Of a DNA stretch of 28,802 nt, positions 1 to 7,582 are shown piece after piece. Source of the DNA: CANDYO01 sp049653745 (GTDB lineage: Bacteria > Pseudomonadota > Alphaproteobacteria > Rickettsiales > CANDYO01); NCBI GenBank assembly GCA_049653745.1, contig JBASGW010000071.1, forward strand, positions 1 through 28,802, read 5' to 3'. Position 1 is the stretch's first letter; each line of letters begins with the position of its first letter. Made by a program: the position numbers and the translations under genes. The notes under the pieces are model-generated. The model ran no database searches. It had not been told where the DNA came from and worked only from the letters and a program-made list of their open reading frames with translations.

Positions 1-2
1 CT

Positions 3-2597
3 CAGCCATCAGCACAGCCTAGCTCTAGCCCCAGTTCTCAGCCGACCGTGCAACCATCAGAGCAGCCAAGCAGTCAACCTAGCAATCAACCCACTGCGCA
101 ACCTACAGAACAGCCTAGCTCTAGCCCCAGTTCTCAGCCGACCGTGCAACCGAGCAAGCAGCCTAGTGGTCAACCAAGCTCTCAACCAACTGCGCAACCT
201 ACAGAACAGCCTAGCTCTAGCCCTAGTTCTCAACCAACCACACAACCATCAGCACAGCCATTAACACAACCCAGTTCCCAACCATCAATGCAACCTAGCG
301 AGCAACCAAGTGCATGGCCATCAGAACAACCTAATGCCCAGCCCTCAAGTTCTCCAACAATTAGAACAGAGCCACCCACAAAAGCTCCAACTATTAGTTC
401 CGGAACTTTGGAAAATAATATGTCTGTTTCAATTCTTGGAACAACGTCTTCTTTTAAGATAGTTAGCAATAAGTTTACATTATCAAACTTATTACCATTA
501 AGTGATATCAGTATTAATAATGCAAACTCAGCCACCAATTATGTACTATTTGGTAGCGCTACATTAAAAAATATAGATGTAACAGGATTAATTCCATCTC
601 AAGGCTTTTCTGTAAGCCCAGCCATTAGCTATTCTTCTAACTCTAACTCAGTAAGTAATATTGGTGATATTAATCAAGATGGCTATGATGATTTAATTAT
701 TGCCCCTCCTTCAAATGATATTATTGCTTCTGTTCTTTTTGGCACAAGAGACGGATTTATTAATATGAAAGAAGGGTTTACTATCTTTGGAGGTAATAAT
801 AATGACGGCATTCCTCAATCTTCTGTAAGCTCTGCAGGTGATTTTAATAATGATGGTTATCCTGATATTATCTTAGGACTACCTTATGAAAAATATAATG
901 GCATTGCTTATGTTATTTTAGGAAAGAAATCTGGTTTCACTAACATATATTTGAACAAATTAGACTATACTCAAGGATTTTCAATTTCTGCTTCAGGCGC
1001 ACGTTATTTTGGATCATCAGTATCTTCAGCAGGTGACGTTAATGGAGATGGCTTTGATGATTTAATAATTAGCTCTTCTTCTAGCACCAATCCTGATAAT
1101 TATGCTCATGTAGTTTTTGGTAATAAAAATATTATTAACCTTTATTTAGTGGGTAATTTAAATATAAATTTAGGATTTAGAATTACTATCAAAGAGCCTT
1201 ATACTATTATTAATGGTGTAAGTAAAATTGGAGATGTTAACAAAGACGGATATGATGATGTTCTATTGAGCACAGCAATCTTTAAGGGAGAACTCATAGA
1301 TGTGAGTTATTTAATTTATGGAGGAAGATTTTTAGGGGGAAGAGAAATATTTGTATCTTCAACAGGAGTTGCAGCTACACAAGGAATTGTAATTAAAGGA
1401 GCTGGAATTGTTGCAAGCTATATAGGAGATATCAATAATGATGGCTATAATGATTTTATGTTAGGAAGCGGCTATAGCTTATCAGAGCCTGGATATGTGG
1501 TTTTCACTCCAGATAAATTTACAGTTTCACCGAGCACTTCTCCAACAATTGCACCAACTTTATATCATAGCCCATCACCAACAATTATACCGAGTTTAGC
1601 TCCATCACTTAAGCCTAGTATGAAGCCCTCACCCATACCTAGTACTCAGCCAACAAGCCAACCAACATCTCCAACTGCTTCTCCAACTATTGAACCGACA
1701 AACCCCACTGGAGAACCAACATCACAGCCATCAAATCCGACTCATAAACCTACATCAATTCCAACTGCACCGACAGTTGCACCTACTGTGATTTTAACGC
1801 CTAAGCCAACCATAATTCCTAGTGCGATTCCCACTTGCACTCCAACTATTTCGCCCAGTATAGAGCCAACTAAAAGCCCTAGCTCCATACCAACTAAAGC
1901 TCCAACAATTTCTCCTACTATAATACCAACAGAGCTTCCTAGCCTTGCCCTAACAACCACTCACCCGAGCCAAGATCCTACTGCAGAACCTAGCTCTTCT
2001 GCATCTGTTTCTATGGGTATTGGTACAATTTTAGGAATAGCTTTTGGCGGAATCACCGGGGTTGCAGCAATTATAGCTGGAGGATATTATTGCATTAAAC
2101 ATTATATTTTTAATAATAAAATTGATCCTGTTAATAACATAAATCAAGCAGTAAACATAGATTATAAATCTCAATCAGATCAAGTTCTAAGCCAACTTGA
2201 AAATGGTGAATTAAAACATCAAGGCTCTGCTAAATTATCTGACCTGAGGCCAAGTTCAGACACTCTAGCAGATAAAAAGAACTCTGGGAGCCTTGATTTT
2301 ATGAATTATAATAATTTTGGTGGGTTGGGAGGTAGCCTTAGCTCAGCAACCTTTGCACCACTAAATAGAGGAGCATGTCTTGATACGGACTCAATACAAG
2401 AAAATACATTACTAAAACCTTATATACCAATAATTAATAATATTATAGATGATGAAGATTTTTCTATAAGCAGCATGAGTGATCTTGAATCTATAAAAGA
2501 AGATTCTCAATCTTTAGAAGATAATATTAAAGTATCAGAAATAGATGAGGAATCAACGATTAGCGGAGAATTATCGCCAGATCAATATGAAATTTAA
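3..2597 (+). CDS. FG-GAP repeat, Pro/Ser/Gln-rich membrane protein (5' end outside window)
   Basis: The reading frame is open from base 3 with no start; the GTG at 48 is an internal Val codon inside the repeats, so the gene begins upstream of the window. Order of parts: PSxQPTxQP repeats (bases 3-360); a region with five FG-GAP/integrin-alpha-type calcium loops, D-I-N-Q-D-G-Y-D-D near 665, then D-x-N-x-D-G variants near 838, 1036, 1231 and 1429; a second Pro/Thr/Ser stalk (about 1520-2000); one hydrophobic helix (about 2010-2090); and an acidic Ser/Asp/Glu-rich tail of about 165 residues. FG-GAP repeats form beta-propeller adhesion domains. The topology (large extracytoplasmic part, single C-terminal helix, acidic tail) is like a eukaryotic type I membrane protein and unusual for a bacterium. 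The repeats resemble those abundant in stramenopile proteins. The role is unknown; host adhesion or a host-membrane effector is inference. Confidence 0.85.
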   Translation, partial: QPSAQPSSSPSSQPTVQPSEQPSSQPSNQPTAQPTEQPSSSPSSQPTVQPSKQPSGQPSSQPTAQPTEQPSSSPSSQPTTQPSAQPLTQPSSQPSMQPSEQPSAWPSEQPNAQPSSSPTIRTEPPTKAPTISSGTLENNMSVSILGTTSSFKIVSNKFTLSNLLPLSDISINNANSATNYVLFGSATLKNIDVTGLIPSQGFSVSPAISYSSNSNSVSNIGDINQDGYDDLIIAPPSNDIIASVLFGTRDGFINMKEGFTIFGGNNNDGIPQSSVSSAGDFNNDGYPDIILGLPYEKYNGIAYVILGKKSGFTNIYLNKLDYTQGFSISASGARYFGSSVSSAGDVNGDGFDDLIISSSSSTNPDNYAHVVFGNKNIINLYLVGNLNINLGFRITIKEPYTIINGVSKIGDVNKDGYDDVLLSTAIFKGELIDVSYLIYGGRFLGGREIFVSSTGVAATQGIVIKGAGIVASYIGDINNDGYNDFMLGSGYSLSEPGYVVFTPDKFTVSPSTSPTIAPTLYHSPSPTIIPSLAPSLKPSMKPSPIPSTQPTSQPTSPTASPTIEPTNPTGEPTSQPSNPTHKPTSIPTAPTVAPTVILTPKPTIIPSAIPTCTPTISPSIEPTKSPSSIPTKAPTISPTIIPTELPSLALTTTHPSQDPTAEPSSSASVSMGIGTILGIAFGGITGVAAIIAGGYYCIKHYIFNNKIDPVNNINQAVNIDYKSQSDQVLSQLENGELKHQGSAKLSDLRPSSDTLADKKNSGSLDFMNYNNFGGLGGSLSSATFAPLNRGACLDTDSIQENTLLKPYIPIINNIIDDEDFSISSMSDLESIKEDSQSLEDNIKVSEIDEESTISGELSPDQYEI
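15..302 (+). repeat. Three 96-bp tandem units inside the PSxQP coding region
   Basis: Units start at 15, 111 and 207, each opening with cagcctagctctagccc or a one-base variant. Units 1 and 2 are also nearly identical over their last 20 bases; unit 3 has diverged after its first 30 bases. Each unit encodes 32 residues, laid over a finer 12-bp (four-residue PSxQ) period. Unit 1 has 14 of 32 codons ending in G or C, including ccg, acc, gtg and gcg, which are rare elsewhere in this AT-rich window. Confidence 0.85.
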
Positions 2598-2634
2598 ATT
2601 ATCTAACCTAATCTAGAAATTAGGTTAGATAATT
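2597..2634. terminator. Bidirectional hairpin between convergent genes
   Basis: A perfect 16-bp inverted repeat (2597-2612 and 2619-2634) with a 6-base loop starts at the stop codon of the FG-GAP gene and ends 10 bases before the end of degP. There is no long T run on either side, so it may act as a transcript-end stabiliser as much as an intrinsic terminator. Confidence 0.75.
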
Positions 2635-2644
2635 AGAAGTGAAG

Positions 2645-4147
2645 TTATTTATCGATAACCGGAAGAGACAAGAACACATTCCCACCAGCTCTATAAATAA
2701 GTAAAACTATGGACTTGCGCTTGTTCTTTTTAGCTTCTGCAACTATCGCAGATAATTCTTCTGGATTATTAATAAAGTTTTGATTTACTGAATTTATTAT
2801 ATCCCCTTGCTTTATTCCATATCTAGAGGCCAAGGATTTTTTCTCTATAGCAGAAACTACAATTCCAGTGATATCACTAGGAAGATTTAATTTTTTTCTC
2901 ATTGCTGACGTCAATTCCGATAAACTCATCCCATACATAGATTTAATAGCTTTAGGATCAGATAAATTCACCTCTTTGTTAGCAATTTTATCATTCTCAC
3001 CAACAACTAAGCTTATCTTTTTATTCTTCCCTTTGCTCATTATCTCAACATCAACTTTTTTACCAACAGCTGTTGTAGCCACTATTCTTGGCAATTTTTT
3101 GCTGCTAGTAATAGCCTTTCCATCGAATTTTAGAATAATATCACCAACTTGAATATTAGATTTCTCTGCAGGACTATCTTCCATTACATTACTAACTAAA
3201 GCTCCCACACCTTCTTCTAGACCCAAACTTTCTGCAATGCTATCAGTGTCTTGCACAGCCACTCCCAGCCAACCATGGTGAACTTTACCGCCTTTAATTA
3301 ATTGGTCTACAACCGGCTTAGCAACAGAAGATGGCACTGCAAAGCCAATTCCTATATTATCACCAGTGGGAGAAACAATCATAAAGTTAATTCCTATAAC
3401 TTCACCCTTGGTGTCAAACATTGGACCACCAGAATTACCTCTATTTATAGCAGCATCAGTTTGAATGAAATTATCAATTATATTCAATGAACTAGCATTA
3501 ATATCTCTTGCCTGCGCAGAAATAATACCAGAAGTAACAGTTCCTCCCAAACCGAAAGGATTGCCTATGGCAATTACCACATCTCCAACTCTGTGTGTAT
3601 CAGAATTTCCAAACTTAACAAATGGCAAAGGATTCTTAGAAACAACTTTTAATACAGCTATATCCGTACGATTATCAAAACCAACTAAAGTTGCTTCAAA
3701 TTTCTGATCATTACTTAAAGTTACAATAATTTTATCTGCTTGATTAACAACATGATAGTTAGTAACAATATAACCTTCAGAAGAAATAATAAATCCAGAA
3801 CCAGCTGGAAGAGGCTTGGTTAAATCTTCCTTCTCACCCTCATCTTCTTCTTGTAATAAATTGAAACGTTCAAATAATTTATTAAATTCTTCAAGCTGGG
3901 CACCTTCAGGGAAATTTAGCATTTGCCCCATTGTTAAATTAGTATTTTTAGATATTATCGAAATATTAACTACCGCAGGAATTAGAGGCTCCACTATATC
4001 TGCATAGCCCAGACAAATATTTTCTGATGCATTAACTTGATTAGCATTTATAGCAAAACACATAATCATTACAGCAAAATAAAAAGCTATCTTTTTTATT
4101 TTCTTTACTAACATAGACATAACATTAATCTCTCTTATTACACCCAT
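2645..4147 (-). CDS. degP: Periplasmic serine protease/chaperone, DegP/HtrA family
   Basis: A 500-residue HtrA-family protein that degrades or refolds damaged envelope proteins in the periplasm. An N-terminal signal sequence (residues about 14-41) precedes the trypsin-like domain. The catalytic triad is H132 (TNYHVV), D162 (NRTDIAV) and S239 (RGNSGGP). Two PDZ domains follow: the first begins around GWLGVAVQ, the second around YGMSLSEL. The length is typical of the family. The start at 4147 has an AAGG Shine-Dalgarno six bases upstream, and its ATG overlaps the hflC stop as TAATG, so it is translationally coupled. Lying downstream of hflK-hflC matches the arrangement common in proteobacteria, where HtrA is made with the FtsH-regulating complex. 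Confidence 0.95.
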   Translation of the reverse strand: MGVIREINVMSMLVKKIKKIAFYFAVMIMCFAINANQVNASENICLGYADIVEPLIPAVVNISIISKNTNLTMGQMLNFPEGAQLEEFNKLFERFNLLQEEDEGEKEDLTKPLPAGSGFIISSEGYIVTNYHVVNQADKIIVTLSNDQKFEATLVGFDNRTDIAVLKVVSKNPLPFVKFGNSDTHRVGDVVIAIGNPFGLGGTVTSGIISAQARDINASSLNIIDNFIQTDAAINRGNSGGPMFDTKGEVIGINFMIVSPTGDNIGIGFAVPSSVAKPVVDQLIKGGKVHHGWLGVAVQDTDSIAESLGLEEGVGALVSNVMEDSPAEKSNIQVGDIILKFDGKAITSSKKLPRIVATTAVGKKVDVEIMSKGKNKKISLVVGENDKIANKEVNLSDPKAIKSMYGMSLSELTSAMRKKLNLPSDITGIVVSAIEKKSLASRYGIKQGDIINSVNQNFINNPEELSAIVAEAKKNKRKSIVLLIYRAGGNVFLSLPVIDK

Positions 4148-5001
4148 TAATAACCTTCTAAATACTTAAAGAACTTACTATCTGGAGATAAAATCATTCT
4201 AGTATCTTCTTTGCTTAAAGTATTTTTATAAACTTGCATAGACTTATAAAATTCGAAAAAATCTGGATCTTTAGAATATATATCCGAATAAATCTTAGAA
4301 GCTTGAGCATCTCCTTGACCACGACTTATTTGAGCTAATTTTTGAGCTTCAGCGACCATAACTTTTTGGTCTTTTTCAGCTGATGCTTTAATTTTTTGAG
4401 CTTCTTCTGCCCCTTCGGCTCTAAACTCTTTTGCTTGTTTTTCGTAATAAGCTTGAAGTCTTTCATTTATTGCTTGGCTATTTGCTTTTGGTAAATCAGC
4501 TCTTAAAATTCTAACATCAATAACTTTAACTCCAAATCTTTCTGCTTCTTTAGCAAAATCTTTTTTGATGTCTTCCATAATAGTAATTCTTTGATCAGAT
4601 AACAAAGCTGATAATGGATACATACCAACAATTTGACGCATAGAAGATTCTAAAATAGCATTTAATTTTGATCTGGCGCCAGATTCATTTTGTACTGCTT
4701 TATAAAATTCCAATGGGTCATCAATTTTATATTTAGCAAAAGCACTAACAATCAAACGTTTTTGGTCAGATGCCACCACTTCTTTATCTTCTGCTACAAA
4801 ATTCAATAATCTTAAATCAAAAAAATCTACAGTTTGAATAAATGGTAATTTAAAAGATAATCCTGGTTCTTTAACAACCCTTACCACTTCACCAAATTGA
4901 AATACTAAGGCTTGTGTGCGCTGTTGAACTATAAAAAACGAATTTGCTAGCACCAACGCCACAGCAACTAAAGCTATATAAATAAAATTTCTATTCATCA
5001 T
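4147..5001 (-). CDS. hflC: HflC, SPFH-domain regulator of FtsH protease
   Basis: A 284-residue inner-membrane protein with one N-terminal helix (residues about 5-23), then an SPFH/band 7 domain (QTVDFFDLRLLNF) and a long Ala/Glu/Lys-rich coiled coil (about 180-245). HflC and HflK form a cage complex that modulates the FtsH AAA protease. The start MM has an AAGG site seven bases upstream and overlaps the hflK stop as TAATG. A second ATG immediately follows, so the start could be 4998. The short C-terminal part ending LSPDSKFFKYLEGY is typical of HflC. Confidence 0.94.
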   Translation of the reverse strand: MMNRNFIYIALVAVALVLANSFFIVQQRTQALVFQFGEVVRVVKEPGLSFKLPFIQTVDFFDLRLLNFVAEDKEVVASDQKRLIVSAFAKYKIDDPLEFYKAVQNESGARSKLNAILESSMRQIVGMYPLSALLSDQRITIMEDIKKDFAKEAERFGVKVIDVRILRADLPKANSQAINERLQAYYEKQAKEFRAEGAEEAQKIKASAEKDQKVMVAEAQKLAQISRGQGDAQASKIYSDIYSKDPDFFEFYKSMQVYKNTLSKEDTRMILSPDSKFFKYLEGY

Positions 5002-6125
5002 TATTTACCTTTGTCTAATTGGTTAAGAGGAAGATAAGGCACAACACCAGCATTTTTTTTGTTATCAATTATTATCTTATCCATACCATTTAATACTACA
5101 TCCATCATCTCAAGATAAATTCTTTTCTTAGTAACTTCCTTAGCATTAGAATATTGAGTTAAAATTAAATTAAATCTTTCTGCTTCTCCTTCGGCTCTTT
5201 CAACGATTTCTTTTTTATAACCTTCACTTTCTAAAATTATTTTTGCAGCCTCACCTCTAGCTCTTGGAATAATTTCATTATGAAAAGAATATGCTCTATT
5301 TATTTCTCGTTCCTTATCAGTTTTTGCAGTTTGCACATCTCTAAATGCGTCAATAACTTCAGATGGAGGGTCAGCTTTAAGCAGCTTTAATGTGGTTATT
5401 TCAACACCAGCTTTATAATTATCTAATATATCTTGCACTAAAATCTTGGTTTCATGCTCAATACTAGATCTACCATCAGTTATTGCTTTATCTATAGGAG
5501 TATTTCCAATCACCTCACGCATTGCACTTTCTGCAACACTTCTAACAGTTTCGCGAGAGTTATAAATGTTAAATACATAATCTTTAAGATTAGAAATTCT
5601 CCATTGAATAATAAAGTTAATTTCAACAATATTTTGATCCCCTGTTAGCATCAAACTCTCTTGCATAACATTATGAGTACTTGTTAGAGCTGCGCCATAA
5701 GCAGGGTTTTCTTTCCCAGCTGGGCTACGGAAACCTATTTCTTCTTTACGTAAAGTTTCCACTTTTTCTCTAATAATACTTTCTATTGGGCCAGGTAAAT
5801 GATAATTTAATCCCGTGTGTGCGGTGCGCTCATATTTGCCGAATCTTATAACTAAAGCTTGCTCTCCTTCATCAACCACGTAAAATCCTGTTGATAACCA
5901 AAGCAATAGAGCGATAAAGGCTATAGTCCCTAGAAATTTTTTATTTCCATTATCTGAACCGTTGAAATTATCTTTTTTATTAAATTTGCCAAACATATCA
6001 GTAAATGTTGATTGACTACGGCGAAAAAACTCATCAATATCAGGTTGTACGTTAGTAGGCCTAGGATTAATTGGAGCATCATCGTCCCAAGGCGATTTGT
6101 TAGGTTTGTTATTATTTGATACCAT
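5001..6125 (-). CDS. hflK: HflK, SPFH-domain regulator of FtsH protease
   Basis: A 374-residue protein. The cytosolic N-terminus carries the HflK signature (KSPWDDDAPINPRP, residues 10-23) and is followed by one transmembrane helix (64-82). The SPFH domain starts at VVDEGEQALVIRFG, and an Ala/Glu-rich coiled coil covers about 265-330. It is the partner of HflC. It is the first gene of the minus-strand operon hflK-hflC-degP; an AGG site lies eight bases before the ATG and a good -35 box is found further upstream. Confidence 0.94.
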   Translation of the reverse strand: MVSNNNKPNKSPWDDDAPINPRPTNVQPDIDEFFRRSQSTFTDMFGKFNKKDNFNGSDNGNKKFLGTIAFIALLLWLSTGFYVVDEGEQALVIRFGKYERTAHTGLNYHLPGPIESIIREKVETLRKEEIGFRSPAGKENPAYGAALTSTHNVMQESLMLTGDQNIVEINFIIQWRISNLKDYVFNIYNSRETVRSVAESAMREVIGNTPIDKAITDGRSSIEHETKILVQDILDNYKAGVEITTLKLLKADPPSEVIDAFRDVQTAKTDKEREINRAYSFHNEIIPRARGEAAKIILESEGYKKEIVERAEGEAERFNLILTQYSNAKEVTKKRIYLEMMDVVLNGMDKIIIDNKKNAGVVPYLPLNQLDKGK

Positions 6126-6173
6126 AAAGTTTACCTATTAAATTTCTAAATATTAGCTACGTACCTACTTATT

Positions 6174-6201
6174 ATTTAATAATACAATTAAGCATTGTCA
6201 A
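6174..6201 (-). promoter_or_regulatory. Candidate sigma-70 promoter for hflK-hflC-degP
   Basis: On the minus strand a perfect TTGACA (6196-6201) is followed after 16 bases by TTAAAT (6174-6179), 48 bases before the hflK ATG. The -35 box overlaps the ribosome-binding region of divergent mrp, so the two genes may interfere. Confidence 0.5.
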
Positions 6202-6205
6202 GGAT

Positions 6206-7210
6206 ATGTCTAGTAAACTTAATTTACCTGCAATAAAAAAAGCAATAAAAAATATTTATATTGATAATTTGCAACTTAATAACTTTCCATATGATCTTTT
6301 TATTAAAGATAACATACTTTATATTGTTATTGAGCTAACTTCTAACGTTAAATTAGCACCCCAAATTATTGAAAAACAAATTATAGAACTTATTACCAAT
6401 GAGTTTGTTATTGAGAATGAGATTAGAATTATTTTTAACAAAGATAAGCCACTGGAAACTCCACAAAAAATCAAACAACGCATTCCTAATATAAAAAAAA
6501 TTATTTTAATGGCCTCAGCTAAAGGCGGCGTAGGCAAATCAACAACCGCCACTAATCTGGCTTTAGCTCTAGAACAACAAGGATTAAAAGTTGCAATTGT
6601 TGATGCTGATATTTATGGCCCAACTATTCCTAAGTTACTTGGGGTCTTAGAAAAGCCCTTAACTGAAGATAATAAAATGCTACCCATAGAAAAATATGGC
6701 ATTTATTCTATTTCTATCGGTTATATAGTTAATGAGAACCAAGCTGCTATTTGGCGCGGACCAATGGTTAGCAAAGCACTTTATCAATTATTACTAGGAG
6801 TAAAATGGCCTGAAATTGATTATTTAATAATTGATATGCCTCCAGGAACTGGAGATATTTATCTCTCTTTAGCTGAAAATTTTTGCATTGATGGAGTGAT
6901 ATTAATAACCACTCCACAAAATATAGCTCTATCTATACTCAAAAAATCAATAAGTTTTTTCGAAAAAACTAATATCCCTATATTAGGTATAGTTGAAAAC
7001 ATGGCTTACTATCTTGATGAAAACCAAGTTAAACATTATATTTTTGGGGCTAACCTAGTAGAGAAATTTATTCAAGAAACAAACTATAAGCTTTTAGGGT
7101 CAATCCCAATTATTCCTAAAATTAGTAAATTTAGCGATGAAGGAAAAAACTTAGGCTCGGAAGAGGAATTTTATTTTTATAAGGGAATTATTAAAAATCT
7201 AAATATATAA
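6206..7210 (+). CDS. mrp: Mrp/NBP35-family Fe-S cluster carrier ATPase
   Basis: A 334-residue P-loop ATPase that binds and delivers iron-sulfur clusters. The N-terminal 95 residues are a divergent MIP18/DUF59-like domain. The deviant Walker A motif is S-A-K-G-G-V-G-K-S-T (104-113); DADIYGPTIPKLLG and YLIIDMPPGTGD are the switch and Walker B regions. The usual CPxC cluster-ligand motif after VENM is absent: the sequence reads VENMAYYLDENQVKHYIFG, with no cysteine pair. An AAGGA lies only two bases before the ATG, which is unusually close, yet no better in-frame start is visible. It is divergent from hflK. Confidence 0.92.
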   Translation: MSSKLNLPAIKKAIKNIYIDNLQLNNFPYDLFIKDNILYIVIELTSNVKLAPQIIEKQIIELITNEFVIENEIRIIFNKDKPLETPQKIKQRIPNIKKIILMASAKGGVGKSTTATNLALALEQQGLKVAIVDADIYGPTIPKLLGVLEKPLTEDNKMLPIEKYGIYSISIGYIVNENQAAIWRGPMVSKALYQLLLGVKWPEIDYLIIDMPPGTGDIYLSLAENFCIDGVILITTPQNIALSILKKSISFFEKTNIPILGIVENMAYYLDENQVKHYIFGANLVEKFIQETNYKLLGSIPIIPKISKFSDEGKNLGSEEEFYFYKGIIKNLNI

Positions 7211-7380
7211 ATAACTCGGAAGAACTACAACAAACAATAGACACCACTAAAGAAGCTATATTTTCTAAATGCAATAATACAGCTCAATATGATCAGTTAA
7301 CAAAGGAAGATCAACAAGAGCTCCATTATAATTGTAGTAATATACTTAATCAGCTAAGTTACTCTCAATCTAATTCATGA
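7210..7380 (+). pseudogene. Startless open stretch, possible gene remnant
   Basis: Directly after mrp, in another frame, 56 codons stay open and end in TGA at 7378. The translation is Gln/Asn/Glu-rich with natural-looking composition (core QYDQLTKEDQQELHYNCSN). There is no ATG, GTG or TTG in frame, and a stop at 7192 closes the frame upstream. It could be the tail of a decayed gene or chance. I recognise no family. Confidence 0.3.
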
Positions 7381-7456
7381 TTAGAATAATTTAATAGAAC
7401 AAACCAGCTATTTCTTAGGTGAGATAACATTAATGTCATAGCTCAAATAAAGGTTA

Positions 7457-7582
7457 TTAATACAACCTATTTGTTTTTCTTAAATATACTCCAGAATTTA
7501 AAAATTCTGCAGAATAATGTCTAAAAACCTTTAAAGGCAAAGCTTCAGATAAGTTATTGATAAATGCTTCGTAATTAACCCA
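7457..7582 (-). pseudogene. Fragment of a third GT-B glycosyltransferase paralogue
   Basis: On the minus strand, in the same frame as the GT10 gene and directly after its TAA, about 40 codons read WVNYEAFINNLSEALPLKVF, then RHYSAEFLNSGVY, ending in TAA at 7457. This matches the middle of the two intact paralogues (NYKKFINKLSENVPLKVYGH and NYKKFIALLSENVPFKVYGH, then GVYDG or GIYDG) closely and without gaps over about 29 residues. Everything before and after this piece is missing, so it is a remnant left by recombination or decay. Confidence 0.75.

Noticed and set aside
48..50. GTG as start of the FG-GAP gene
   Set aside because: The same repeat frame continues upstream to base 3, so this is an internal valine codon.
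57..245. Arg/Leu-rich minus-strand frame over the PSxQP repeats
   Set aside because: It is the antisense reading of a 12-bp coding repeat and has no ribosome site; the same holds for minus-strand frames at 230-538 and 1742-1960.
1..360. CRISPR-like repeat array
   Set aside because: Repeats are contiguous, in frame and encode PSxQ units; there are no unique spacers or cas genes.
7381..7456. Possible continuation of the GT-B relic on the minus strand (NLYLSYDINVIS)
   Set aside because: The resemblance to the NGIYLLSHSD block is too short and needs a frameshift and deletion; not strong enough to call.
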